From Treponema sp. UBA4328 (lineage in GTDB: Bacteria; Spirochaetota; Spirochaetia; Treponematales; Treponemataceae), in assembly GCA_002394465.1 (NCBI GenBank), contig DGTU01000074.1:1-22568 (forward strand): a stretch of DNA of 22,568 nt. The letters run 5' to 3'. Below, in pieces: positions 8,314-14,863 of this stretch (positions within the stretch are counted from its first letter, which is position 1; the number at the start of each line of letters is the position of its first letter). Below the pieces are notes generated by a model. It was given only the letters and a program-made list of their open reading frames with translations, was not told the origin of the DNA and did no database searches. The position numbers and the translations under genes were made by a program.

Positions 8314-8319
8314 ATTATA
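8314..8319 (-). promoter_or_regulatory. Candidate -10 element of the chemoreceptor gene
   Basis: TATAAT is read on the minus strand at 8319-8314, about 57 bases before the start codon, leaving a leader of roughly 50 bases with the GGAGGAG site. The -35 is weak (TTTATT, 17 bases further upstream). I did not find a flagellar sigma-28-like pattern. Confidence 0.35.
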
Positions 8320-8367
8320 ATGCAGGTGTTTCAAAAAATAAATCAAATTCCTGAATTACAAAACAGT

Positions 8368-8396
8368 TTGCCAATTTATGCATTTATATTTATAAT
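8368..8396 (+). promoter_or_regulatory. Promoter of the DUF2804 gene (leaderless)
   Basis: TTGCCA (8368-8373), 17 bases, then TATAAT (8391-8396): one of the best housekeeping promoter matches in the window. The start codon is at 8405, only eight bases past the -10, so transcription should begin within two or three bases of the ATG. No Shine-Dalgarno is present. Confidence 0.65.
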
Positions 8397-8404
8397 TATA
8401 GTCT

Positions 8405-9475
8405 ATGTATTCTAGGGAACTTCTTCCCCCGCCGGAACATCTGATTCACAACGGAACGCCTGTATTCGGAACATTCGAAGGCCATCCGGAAAAACTGGAT
8501 ATCCGCGGAGTAAGAACGCCTTTTGGTAACATCAATCTTCCTCACGTTTTTACCGACATAAGGATCAGAAGCATCCTGTCATTTTCTTTTGAAGCCGGCG
8601 ACTACATCGGAAACATAGATTTCTTTGACGAAAAGGCCTTCGGTTTTGCAGAACTTGTTTTATGGAACAAAGAAACCGGCCGGAAATTCTCATACAACAC
8701 CTTCATGGGGCCGAGAAGACGCTTTATCCCGCATTCACTTGAAAAGGGTTTCTGCTCAAGCTTTAAGAAAAAAAGATACATACGAATAAGCTGGAATCAT
8801 GCACTGAACAGAATCTCGCTTGTATTCAACATGAAGGGCGATTCTTTAAGGCCTGATGCACGAGGAGCTTTCTCCGGAAGATTCATGAACGAAAACACAT
8901 GTGAAATAACTTCCGTAATTCCGCACCCGGTAAAAAGACGCTGTTCGGCTACATATACTGCAGTTTCTGACATAAAGGGCTCCATCTTCCTCGGAAAAAC
9001 AAAATTCTCTGACGAAGTAAGCCCGGGGGAACTGTCCGGTACATCGATACTCAGAATAAACCGTTCCTATTATAAATTTTACAACAGCCGTGAAAGCCTT
9101 GCTGCATGCGGAGAGGTAAACGGCAAAAAAATCGGCTTTATACTTTCACAGCAGGCAGAAGATGCCGTTGAAACTGACACTTACAACGAGAATATTCTGA
9201 TTGTAAACGGAAAGTGCATTCCGCTTCCGTCAGTTACGATAACCCACCCGATGGGAATTACGGAAAAATGGGTCATTCAGGATACGGAGAATATGGTCGA
9301 CCTTACGTTTACTCCGAAATCTGACAATTTCCGCGAACTGTCCCTTTTTGTAATGAGTTCAAGAATACATACTGTTTACGGCGTATTCGAAGGTTCACTC
9401 AGGATAAGTGATGATGAATGCATCGGACTTGATGGATTTGAAGGCATAGCTGCAAACCAGTTAATGCGTCTATAG
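8405..9475 (+). CDS. DUF2804 domain protein
   Basis: The protein has 356 residues and no signal peptide or membrane segment. I assign it to DUF2804 from the N-terminal EL-PPP-HLI-NG-P-FGTFEG pattern, the repeated short beta-like segments, the basic block FMGPRRRFIPHSLEKG and the late HPMGITEKWVIQDTENMVDLTF. The fold of the family suggests a beta-sandwich related to lipid- or sugar-binding proteins, but no function is established. The start is the first ATG and the only one that keeps the conserved N-terminus; it has no ribosome site and sits eight bases downstream of a strong -10, so the mRNA looks leaderless. The unrecognised 684-residue gene follows after 13 bases, so the two are probably co-transcribed and may act together. 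Confidence 0.75.
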   Translation: MYSRELLPPPEHLIHNGTPVFGTFEGHPEKLDIRGVRTPFGNINLPHVFTDIRIRSILSFSFEAGDYIGNIDFFDEKAFGFAELVLWNKETGRKFSYNTFMGPRRRFIPHSLEKGFCSSFKKKRYIRISWNHALNRISLVFNMKGDSLRPDARGAFSGRFMNENTCEITSVIPHPVKRRCSATYTAVSDIKGSIFLGKTKFSDEVSPGELSGTSILRINRSYYKFYNSRESLAACGEVNGKKIGFILSQQAEDAVETDTYNENILIVNGKCIPLPSVTITHPMGITEKWVIQDTENMVDLTFTPKSDNFRELSLFVMSSRIHTVYGVFEGSLRISDDECIGLDGFEGIAANQLMRL

Positions 9476-9488
9476 ATGAGGTACTGCA

Positions 9489-11543
9489 ATGGCTGACGAT
9501 TTTTCAGGACAAAAGAAACCTGCTGCCGTCTGGGAACCGGGAACCCTCGACAATACGAGGCGGAACATCGGACCTATTGATCAGGCAGAAGCCCAGAAAA
9601 TGATAAAAACTCTGGGCGGTGAAATTCTTGCAGAAAAATCGGCTCCCATCGACTATTCAGCCTTTCCGCGCAAGGACGTACATTATACGCACAGGACATC
9701 AGGAAAGTCTTCTTCAGACGTATCGCAGCTGAATTCAAGGGCTTCCTCATCTTCTTCATCTTCAAAGAAAGAAACAAAAGTAATCGGCTATGCCGCAGGA
9801 ACTAAAAAATCCCGCCTCAGTTCAGACGGGCTTCCTGAAATTGCCGCAAAAGAAAGAAACCAGATGGACAAGCTCATGATGAGCGATGAATACAAGATCA
9901 AGCCGAATTACGGTTTCTTCAATTTCGTACGTCTGTTCAAGAAAGACGGCCGCGAATCCCTGAGAAAATCATTTACCGAGCATACGGTTAAAATGCATGT
10001 AGAGCACCTTCAGAGTTTTGTAACGGCAGTAAAGTCACTGATTCAGGTTTCTCCGGATACATACAAATCCAAGATTCAGACCGCAACCGAACTAAAATTC
10101 AAATTCCTGAGGACGGTCGGCGGCTGGACGATGCAGACAATAAAGCTGCTTGCAATGGACATTCAGGACAATGCTGATACGGCAAAAGTTGCAGACATGA
10201 TTCCGCTTACGAAAGCCATATACAAGGACCTGATAAAGATCTACTACATCGGCGAAACCAGTATTTCCGGATTTTTCAAGGAAATTTATTCCGACATCAT
10301 CAAATACCCGAAAGTTGACAAAAACAAAATCCTTACGCTTTCAAAGAGCGCGCTAACGGAATGGATTTACGTATATTCACAGATAATCCGCGGAATGTAT
10401 CCTCTTCTCATGAGAATGTGCAGTCCGACATACGAGCACTTCCCGCATTTTTTCAACGTACAGACAGGAGCAATACTCAACTTTCTCGGCCTGACTAAAT
10501 TTGACCTCGTAATAGCAGAGAAAAAGAAAAATCCCGCAAAAAAGGATGAAGCCAAAAAGGCAGAGGAAGAAAAAGCTGCTGCAGAAAAGAAAAAGCCTGA
10601 ACTTATCCGCGGTCAGAAAAATGAAGTCGTTAACGCAGGAATCAAGCTTCTCGAACAGCTGTTCCCGGACGCAGGCTTTTCTCATCTTGACAGCATGCCG
10701 GACATGTATCCGTACTTCCAGCCGCTCTATCAGTTCTATGACGGCTACAACATGCTTTCACCTGAGAATCCGCTTCAGGTTACTGTTACACTCCTGAAAA
10801 TTACTGAAGACATCTTCCAGGGCTGCCGTAACATTGTTTTCACCGAAGAAAACGACGGTTCTGCAGAAAACGCAAAGGATTCCCTTTCTACTGTCCTGAA
10901 TGAATGGTCTCTGTACCGTGAAACACTTTTTGAAAAAGACTACGGAGAACAGCTGAGAAACTATGTAAACCAGCTCTATTCTTCCCCGGACTACAAAACA
11001 AGCCTTTACGGAAAGAAGCAGATTACGTCAATGCTCTGGCAGACAAAATACAATTTCCTTCCGTTCTTTGAATTTAACCAGATTCTTCTTGAAAAACCTA
11101 CGAACGATGCAAAATACAAGCCGCTGTGCCTCAGGACGGACTTTATGCGTCAGTATCTGAGCGTTCTTTCGAAAAACATAGACCTTGCAGCTTCAACAAA
11201 GGCAAAAGTTATGGGTATTTCAAATCCGTGGCAGAAATATTCGTTCGACATTCCGAATGTTGTTTCAAAGCGCATGGACGTTCTTCTCGGTGCAAAACGC
11301 CCTGAAGGTGAAACTGCAGCCACAAACGCAAACCTGATAAAATATGCGCTGTGCATAGTTTCCGTACTCGACTGGTGGGTAAACAATCCTGACAGTCCGG
11401 CCTATTCAACTGATCCGACAAAAATCTACAGGATTAACGAAAAAGACGGCGGTCCGAGCTTCAGCGTACCGGTCAGAAACGATCAGAACAAACTGTTTAC
11501 TGAAAGCATAAAGAAAAACATTGCTGCAAAGCAGCAGTCCTGA
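9489..11543 (+). CDS. Large conserved-looking hypothetical protein, no family recognised
   Basis: I do not recognise this 684-residue protein. It has no signal peptide and no clear membrane segment, so it is probably cytoplasmic. Residues 1-135 are polar and low in order, with a serine run at about 86-92. Residues about 140-340 are mostly helical, with aromatic residues and regular lysines. Residues about 343-378 are a lysine/glutamate/alanine-rich charged linker, and residues about 380-684 form a second helical part rich in Tyr, Phe and Trp. GAGG lies seven bases before the ATG and codon use resembles the neighbours, so it is a real gene. It follows DUF2804 by 13 bases. The two-domain layout with a charged hinge suggests a scaffold or interaction protein, but that is inference. 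Confidence 0.8.
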   Translation: MADDFSGQKKPAAVWEPGTLDNTRRNIGPIDQAEAQKMIKTLGGEILAEKSAPIDYSAFPRKDVHYTHRTSGKSSSDVSQLNSRASSSSSSSKKETKVIGYAAGTKKSRLSSDGLPEIAAKERNQMDKLMMSDEYKIKPNYGFFNFVRLFKKDGRESLRKSFTEHTVKMHVEHLQSFVTAVKSLIQVSPDTYKSKIQTATELKFKFLRTVGGWTMQTIKLLAMDIQDNADTAKVADMIPLTKAIYKDLIKIYYIGETSISGFFKEIYSDIIKYPKVDKNKILTLSKSALTEWIYVYSQIIRGMYPLLMRMCSPTYEHFPHFFNVQTGAILNFLGLTKFDLVIAEKKKNPAKKDEAKKAEEEKAAAEKKKPELIRGQKNEVVNAGIKLLEQLFPDAGFSHLDSMPDMYPYFQPLYQFYDGYNMLSPENPLQVTVTLLKITEDIFQGCRNIVFTEENDGSAENAKDSLSTVLNEWSLYRETLFEKDYGEQLRNYVNQLYSSPDYKTSLYGKKQITSMLWQTKYNFLPFFEFNQILLEKPTNDAKYKPLCLRTDFMRQYLSVLSKNIDLAASTKAKVMGISNPWQKYSFDIPNVVSKRMDVLLGAKRPEGETAATNANLIKYALCIVSVLDWWVNNPDSPAYSTDPTKIYRINEKDGGPSFSVPVRNDQNKLFTESIKKNIAAKQQS

Positions 11544-11554
11544 ACTTTCCTCAG

Positions 11555-12172
11555 TTACTGGTCACATTTAGCCTGATCGAGATCCTCAATCTTCGGCATG
11601 CCGGGTTCATTCATTGAATCTTCCCCGGCCTTTTCTTCACGTCTGGAAGCATTTGATTTCCATGAAATGACAAGCATTATCACGCCTGCAACAATCAGCA
11701 TGAATCCGCTGAATTTTACGATTGAAACTGCAATTTCATGGAATGAGAACATAAAGAAGATTCCGGCAAGAACGAGCGAAATGAAAACTTCTACCAGAGG
11801 TGCAAAAACGGATATTTTATTTACCTTAAGGCGTATGATACCGAATACCTGGATTCCGGCAGACACTACAAAATAAGCTGAGAGAACAAGAGCCCCTGCC
11901 TGTACGACAGTAAGTTCAGAATCAATTCCGAGAACAAGAATGGCTGCAGCAACTGCAAGTCCGGTAATGATGCTCATAAGTCCGCGTACCAGCATCATGG
12001 TACGGTAAAGTTTTTCCTGAAGAATCCGCCTCGATGCTGCAAGGATAAAGATTCCGTTGATGAAAACAGCCGAACTTACAACGATTTCATTCATGGCGAT
12101 GAATGCGTCTTTTGAAATAGCCAGAAGTATTCCGGCTGCCAGAAAAATAATGCCTAAAAAAGTCCTGTTCAT
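11555..12172 (-). CDS. DUF308 (HdeD-like) integral membrane protein
   Basis: This 205-residue protein has about six hydrophobic segments between residues 4 and 170 (such as FLGIIFLAAGILLAI and VIMLVISW) and a polar, acidic C-terminal tail. The repeated two-helix pattern with short basic loops fits the DUF308/HdeD group, whose role is poorly defined; E. coli HdeD is linked to acid resistance. The ATG has no Shine-Dalgarno, and a promoter-like pair ends seven bases before it. The gene converges on the 684-residue gene with only 11 bases between stops, which leaves no space for a terminator. Confidence 0.75.
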   Translation of the reverse strand: MNRTFLGIIFLAAGILLAISKDAFIAMNEIVVSSAVFINGIFILAASRRILQEKLYRTMMLVRGLMSIITGLAVAAAILVLGIDSELTVVQAGALVLSAYFVVSAGIQVFGIIRLKVNKISVFAPLVEVFISLVLAGIFFMFSFHEIAVSIVKFSGFMLIVAGVIMLVISWKSNASRREEKAGEDSMNEPGMPKIEDLDQAKCDQ

Positions 12173-12179
12173 ATGGATA

Positions 12180-12208
12180 ATAATAATTCACACATGAGCA
12201 AAAGTCCA
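12180..12208 (-). promoter_or_regulatory. Promoter of the DUF308 gene (leaderless)
   Basis: On the minus strand TGGACT (12208-12203), 17 bases, then TATTAT (12185-12180). Seven bases separate the -10 from the ATG at 12172, so initiation should fall at or next to the start codon. The region is AT-rich with overlapping TATTAT-like hexamers, so the exact -10 is uncertain. Confidence 0.45.
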
Positions 12209-12275
12209 TATTCCAGAGGCACTTGTAAAAAGCAGATTTACACTCAGATATTTTTAAAAAATCTTTTTCACCTTA

Positions 12276-12305
12276 TTGACAGTGTCCGCAGTTTTTTGTT
12301 ATAGT
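12276..12305 (+). promoter_or_regulatory. Promoter of the tRNA/SRP RNA cluster
   Basis: A perfect TTGACA (12276-12281), an 18-base spacer, and TATAGT (12300-12305). Transcription would start at about 12312, nine bases before tRNA-Ser(UGA). This is the only good promoter seen before the stable RNA genes, so it probably drives all four. Confidence 0.7.
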
Positions 12306-12320
12306 CTTAGAGCATCAATT

Positions 12321-12405
12321 GGAGCGATGGCAGAGAGGCTGAATGCACCGGTCTTGAAAACCGGCATACCGCAAGGTATCGGGGGTTCAAATCCCTCTCG
12401 CTCCG
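12321..12405 (+). tRNA. tRNA-Ser(UGA)
   Basis: The 85-base sequence folds as a serine tRNA. The acceptor arm GGAGCGA (12321-12327) pairs with TCGCTCC (12398-12404), with G73 at 12405. The anticodon stem CCGGT/ACCGG encloses a loop with anticodon TGA at 12355-12357. A long variable arm (around ATACCGCAAGGTAT) marks a class II tRNA, and the T-loop GGTTCAAATCC region is standard. The 3' CCA is not encoded and must be added by an enzyme. It is the first gene of the stable RNA cluster. Confidence 0.97.
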
Positions 12406-12425
12406 ATTTTTTTTTGATGTCGCTC

Positions 12426-12511
12426 GGAGGTGTGGTAGAGCGGTAATACAACGGATTGCTAATCCGTCGGTTCCCCAAAGGGCCGGGCAGGTTCAACTCC
12501 TGTCGCCTCCG
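12426..12511 (+). tRNA. tRNA-Ser(GCU)
   Basis: The 86-base sequence folds as a second serine tRNA. The acceptor GGAGGTG (12426-12432) pairs with CGCCTCC (12504-12510), with one G-T pair, and G73 is at 12511. The anticodon stem ACGGA/TCCGT encloses loop TTGCTAA with anticodon GCT at 12458-12460, reading AGC/AGU. The long variable arm GTTCCCCAAAGGGCC confirms class II. CCA is not encoded. It starts 20 bases after tRNA-Ser(UGA), so the two are co-transcribed. Confidence 0.96.
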
Positions 12512-12545
12512 TGTACCAACACCTTTTTTTATAGTGTTGAGAGAC

Positions 12546-12619
12546 GAGATTGTAGCTCAGTTGGATAGAGCGCCACCCTGCGGAGGTGGAGGTCGCACGT
12601 TCGACTCGTGTCAGTCTCA
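12546..12619 (+). tRNA. tRNA-Arg(GCG)
   Basis: The 74-base class I tRNA has acceptor GAGATTG (12546-12552) pairing with CAGTCTC (12612-12618), including one T-G pair, and A73. The D arm AGCTCAGTTGGATAGAGC is standard. The anticodon stem CCACC/GGTGG encloses loop CTGCGGA with anticodon GCG at 12580-12582. The T arm is GCACG-TTCGACT-CGTGT. G36-G37 fits a TrmD m1G37 substrate. Most bacteria read CGU/CGC with an ACG anticodon edited to inosine, so GCG is uncommon. CCA is not encoded. A terminator-like hairpin follows five bases after the 3' end. Confidence 0.93.
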
Positions 12620-12623
12620 ACGT

Positions 12624-12655
12624 GAAGGTCTGCTTAAACGCAGACCTTCTTTTTT
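12624..12655 (+). terminator. Terminator-like hairpin between tRNA-Arg and SRP RNA
   Basis: A perfect 10-bp stem, GAAGGTCTGC (12624-12633) with GCAGACCTTC (12640-12649), has a six-base loop and is followed by six T. This has the form of a strong intrinsic terminator for the tRNA transcript. The SRP RNA begins within about five bases of the T-run, so the hairpin may stop only part of the transcripts or act as a processing site. Confidence 0.85.
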
Positions 12656-12659
12656 GCAG

Positions 12660-12786
12660 AGCCCCTGGATGAGCTCAGATGTCCACACATAACTGTTAGA
12701 AAACCATGTCAGAGCCGGAAGGCAGCAGCATTATCTTTCTAGTTGTGGTGCTGGAAGTTATCTGAGCTCTTCCAAGGGCTTTTTTT
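12660..12786 (+). ncRNA. ffs: Signal recognition particle RNA, 4.5S-type, with terminal T-run
   Basis: This RNA binds Ffh and targets nascent membrane proteins to the translocon. The diagnostic tip is present: GTCAGAGCC-GGAA-GGCAGCAGC (about 12708-12729), a GGAA tetraloop closed by GCC/GGC with the conserved AGCAGC side. The ends fold back on each other: AGCCC (12660-12664) with GGGCT (12776-12780), and the 10-base GAGCTCAGAT with ATCTGAGCTC as a perfect inner helix. AACT-AGAAA also pairs with TTTCTAGTT near the middle. The RNA is therefore one long hairpin of about 121 bases without an Alu domain, as in E. coli. The closing stem followed by T12781-12786 can serve as its own terminator. No separate promoter was found. 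Exact ends are inferred from pairing. Confidence 0.92.
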
Positions 12787-12837
12787 ATTAAACTTTTGTT
12801 ATATTCTAAATGTTTTCTTACCGTTTTCTTATTTTTT

Positions 12838-12865
12838 TTGATTTTCGAAATCTCCATGCTATAAT
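12838..12865 (+). promoter_or_regulatory. Promoter of the LolA-like/zinc-ribbon operon
   Basis: TTGATT (12838-12843), 16 bases, then a perfect TATAAT (12860-12865). Transcription would start at about 12872, leaving a leader of about 37 bases that contains GGAGGAG (12895-12901). This supports the start at 12909 over the in-frame ATG at 12810, which lies upstream of the promoter. Confidence 0.65.
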
Positions 12866-12908
12866 TAACAGTGTTCATAAAAAATTGATAAACTGGAGGA
12901 GAATTTTT

Positions 12909-13718
12909 ATGAAAAGAACAAAAATGTTTGCACTGGTATTTTCACTTGTTGCCGGTCTCGGTTTTTCTGAAACAGTTGAAAATATCATAAAAGTTTTTAC
13001 GGACCTTGACCGCGTTCCTGACTACTGTTTTTCTACAATCCTCATTGATAACATCGAAAAAAACGGCAAGGTTGAACACATGGAAGTGAAGCAGTACGGA
13101 GGTGGAAGCAACGGACTTAAAAACACTGTATTCAACTTTATATCTCCGTCATCTGCAAAAAATACACGAATTCTTCAGGCTGAAAAAGTTGGCCGCGCAG
13201 ACGACAGATGGATTTATCTCCCTGACCTGAGGCAGACACGCCGCATCCCGATGGGCGACAGATACAAGTCATTCGTAGGAACAGAACTTACTTACAATGA
13301 CATGACAATCCGCAAGGTCGATGAAGACAAAAATGAACTTGTAGCTGAAAATGAAGAAATTACCGTAAACGGCAAAAAATATAACTGCTGGAAAGTAAAA
13401 TCTACACCACTCAAGCACAACGACGTTGAATACGGATACCGCATTTCATGGTTTGACCAGAAAACCTATGTTCCTGTAAAGATTGAATTCTATGACAAGA
13501 AAAATGCTTCAAAGGTAATCAAACTCTATGAGTGCGAAAAACTTGAAATGGTTAAGGGTTCTACAGGAATTGAATATCCTCTCCGCCGCAGCAATATGTT
13601 CACAAACATGATAACAGGACGAAAATCCAGGATTATGGTAAAGGACTTTAAATTCGACGAGAAGATTTCTGACACCTACTTTACACAGAACTGGCTTCAG
13701 ACAGGAAAAGCTAAATAA
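12909..13718 (+). CDS. Outer membrane lipoprotein-sorting-like protein (LolA-like fold)
   Basis: The 269-residue protein has a signal peptide (about 1-20, MKRTKMFALVFSLVAGLGFS) with no lipobox cysteine, so it should be a soluble periplasmic protein. The mature part matches the LolA-like family (PF17131 type): ENIIKVFTDLDRVPDYCFS, then GRADDRWIYLPDLRQTRRIP, then RYKSFVGTELTYNDM, then VEYGYRISWFDQKTYVPVKI and a final FTQNWL. Such proteins have an open beta-barrel that holds a lipid chain; several occur with RND exporters rather than as true LolA. The start has GGAGGAG seven bases upstream and a promoter before that. It heads an operon with two zinc-ribbon membrane proteins. The substrate is unknown. 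Confidence 0.87.
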   Translation: MKRTKMFALVFSLVAGLGFSETVENIIKVFTDLDRVPDYCFSTILIDNIEKNGKVEHMEVKQYGGGSNGLKNTVFNFISPSSAKNTRILQAEKVGRADDRWIYLPDLRQTRRIPMGDRYKSFVGTELTYNDMTIRKVDEDKNELVAENEEITVNGKKYNCWKVKSTPLKHNDVEYGYRISWFDQKTYVPVKIEFYDKKNASKVIKLYECEKLEMVKGSTGIEYPLRRSNMFTNMITGRKSRIMVKDFKFDEKISDTYFTQNWLQTGKAK

Positions 13719-13721
13719 ATC

Positions 13722-14321
13722 ATGTACTGCAGAAAATGCGGTTCCCCCTGCGCAGATGATGATATATTCTGCGCAAGGTGCGGAACAAAACTGGAAAAAG
13801 TTTCTACTCAGCAGGATGCAGGACAGCAGGTTCCGCCGGAACAGAAAAAAGCTGATGCCGGCCGGGAAATAATTCCTGCATCTGGAAAATCAAATCCCGG
13901 TGGCTTCCTTACAGCCGTATCAATCGTAAACCTCGTAATCAGTTCAGTAGGATTACTTTATACCTCCATCGTAATAATCGGACGGAATCACATTCTGTTC
14001 AGCCTGCTTTCAGAGCCGGTTTCATTTATATGCCTTTACGGAATAGTCTACTACGGCTTCATGATGTTTTCATCGATTGTTGTCATTAAAAAAGAATCCC
14101 TCGTTAACACGCCTAAATATGGAATTGCCATCATCTGGATGACTGTCGGTTCCTTTGCTGTTCCGTTCCTTATCGCTTACAGCGGACTTGATGTAGAGGA
14201 CTATTTCTTTTCGATGATTCCGCTTAATATAATGTTTAACTGGCCTTTAAGGTTAACCTTTGCAATTCTCTACAGGATTGCAGCAGATAAATCATTAAAT
14301 AACAGTGAGGTAAAAAAATGA
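13722..14321 (+). CDS. Zinc-ribbon membrane protein, first of a tandem pair
   Basis: The 199-residue protein starts with a zinc ribbon, YCRKCG-x10-CARCG (Cys3, Cys6, Cys17, Cys20), then a polar glutamine-rich linker to about 60. Four hydrophobic segments follow at about 63-87, 98-122, 133-154 and 163-186. The zinc ribbon would face the cytoplasm. It starts three bases after the LolA-like stop with no good ribosome site at close range, so it is probably translated by coupling. It shares layout and the segment WMTVGSFA with the next gene (WLTVGACA), so the two are tandem paralogues. Function unknown; a link to envelope traffic through the LolA-like partner is inference. Confidence 0.83.
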   Translation: MYCRKCGSPCADDDIFCARCGTKLEKVSTQQDAGQQVPPEQKKADAGREIIPASGKSNPGGFLTAVSIVNLVISSVGLLYTSIVIIGRNHILFSLLSEPVSFICLYGIVYYGFMMFSSIVVIKKESLVNTPKYGIAIIWMTVGSFAVPFLIAYSGLDVEDYFFSMIPLNIMFNWPLRLTFAILYRIAADKSLNNSEVKK

Positions 14322-14863
14322 CATGTCCAAAATGCAATGCCGTCATTAACGACGACTCAGAATTCTGTACAAAATGCGGAACACAGCTCAAGAAAAAGGA
14401 TTCAAAAACCTACGCATCAATTAAACTTGATCCGCCGGATCCCCTGTTCAAGCTTGTCGGTATGCTTTTCGTACTTGTAGGAATCGCAGGAATTGCCGCA
14501 AATATTGTCGGAATTGTTTTCAGAAGCAAGCTCTTTGATGAACAATATGATGAGAACGCAGTCTTCTTTGCAATCGCAGCCTGTGTCTACGGAATCATGT
14601 TCTGCTTCCTTTATGCAATTGCAGGTTACAGGGCATACAGGCAGGATGACATTCCAAGCTGCTGCGGATGGGCAAAAGCACTTCTGTGGCTGACTGTCGG
14701 AGCCTGTGCATTCTACTATCTTTCATCATCGGCACTGGGCGAACGTTCAGTATTCTCAAATATCGTTGCCCAGGTTCTTATCGTATGGCCGATTGCCTTT
14801 ATGGTTCCGATGTCATACTTTGCACTCGCCTCAAAAGCAAAGGCAAAACTTCCGAGAGCCTAA
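14318..14863 (+). CDS. Zinc-ribbon membrane protein, second of a tandem pair
   Basis: The 181-residue protein has the same layout as its upstream neighbour: a zinc ribbon TCPKCN-x10-CTKCG (Cys3, Cys6, Cys17, Cys20), a shorter linker, then four hydrophobic segments at about 44-68, 81-104, 117-137 and 147-172. Its ATG overlaps the upstream stop as ATGA, and GAGG lies seven bases before it, so the pair is translationally coupled. Its TAA overlaps the stop of the convergent protease gene by four bases. Function unknown. Confidence 0.83.
   Translation: MTCPKCNAVINDDSEFCTKCGTQLKKKDSKTYASIKLDPPDPLFKLVGMLFVLVGIAGIAANIVGIVFRSKLFDEQYDENAVFFAIAACVYGIMFCFLYAIAGYRAYRQDDIPSCCGWAKALLWLTVGACAFYYLSSSALGERSVFSNIVAQVLIVWPIAFMVPMSYFALASKAKAKLPRA

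Noticed and set aside
8257..8346. Thirty-codon N-terminal extension of the chemoreceptor
   Set aside because: It covers the GGAGGAG site and the likely -10; the ATG at 8256 gives a normal TM1 near the N-terminus.
12517..12539. CAACAC/GTGTTG inverted repeat between tRNA-Ser(GCU) and tRNA-Arg
   Set aside because: The 6-bp arms enclose a T-rich 11-base loop and no T-run follows the stem, so it is not a terminator; it is probably only a spacer or a processing feature.
12810..12908. Extension of the LolA-like protein upstream of 12909
   Set aside because: It runs through the promoter and the ribosome site and would bury the signal peptide.
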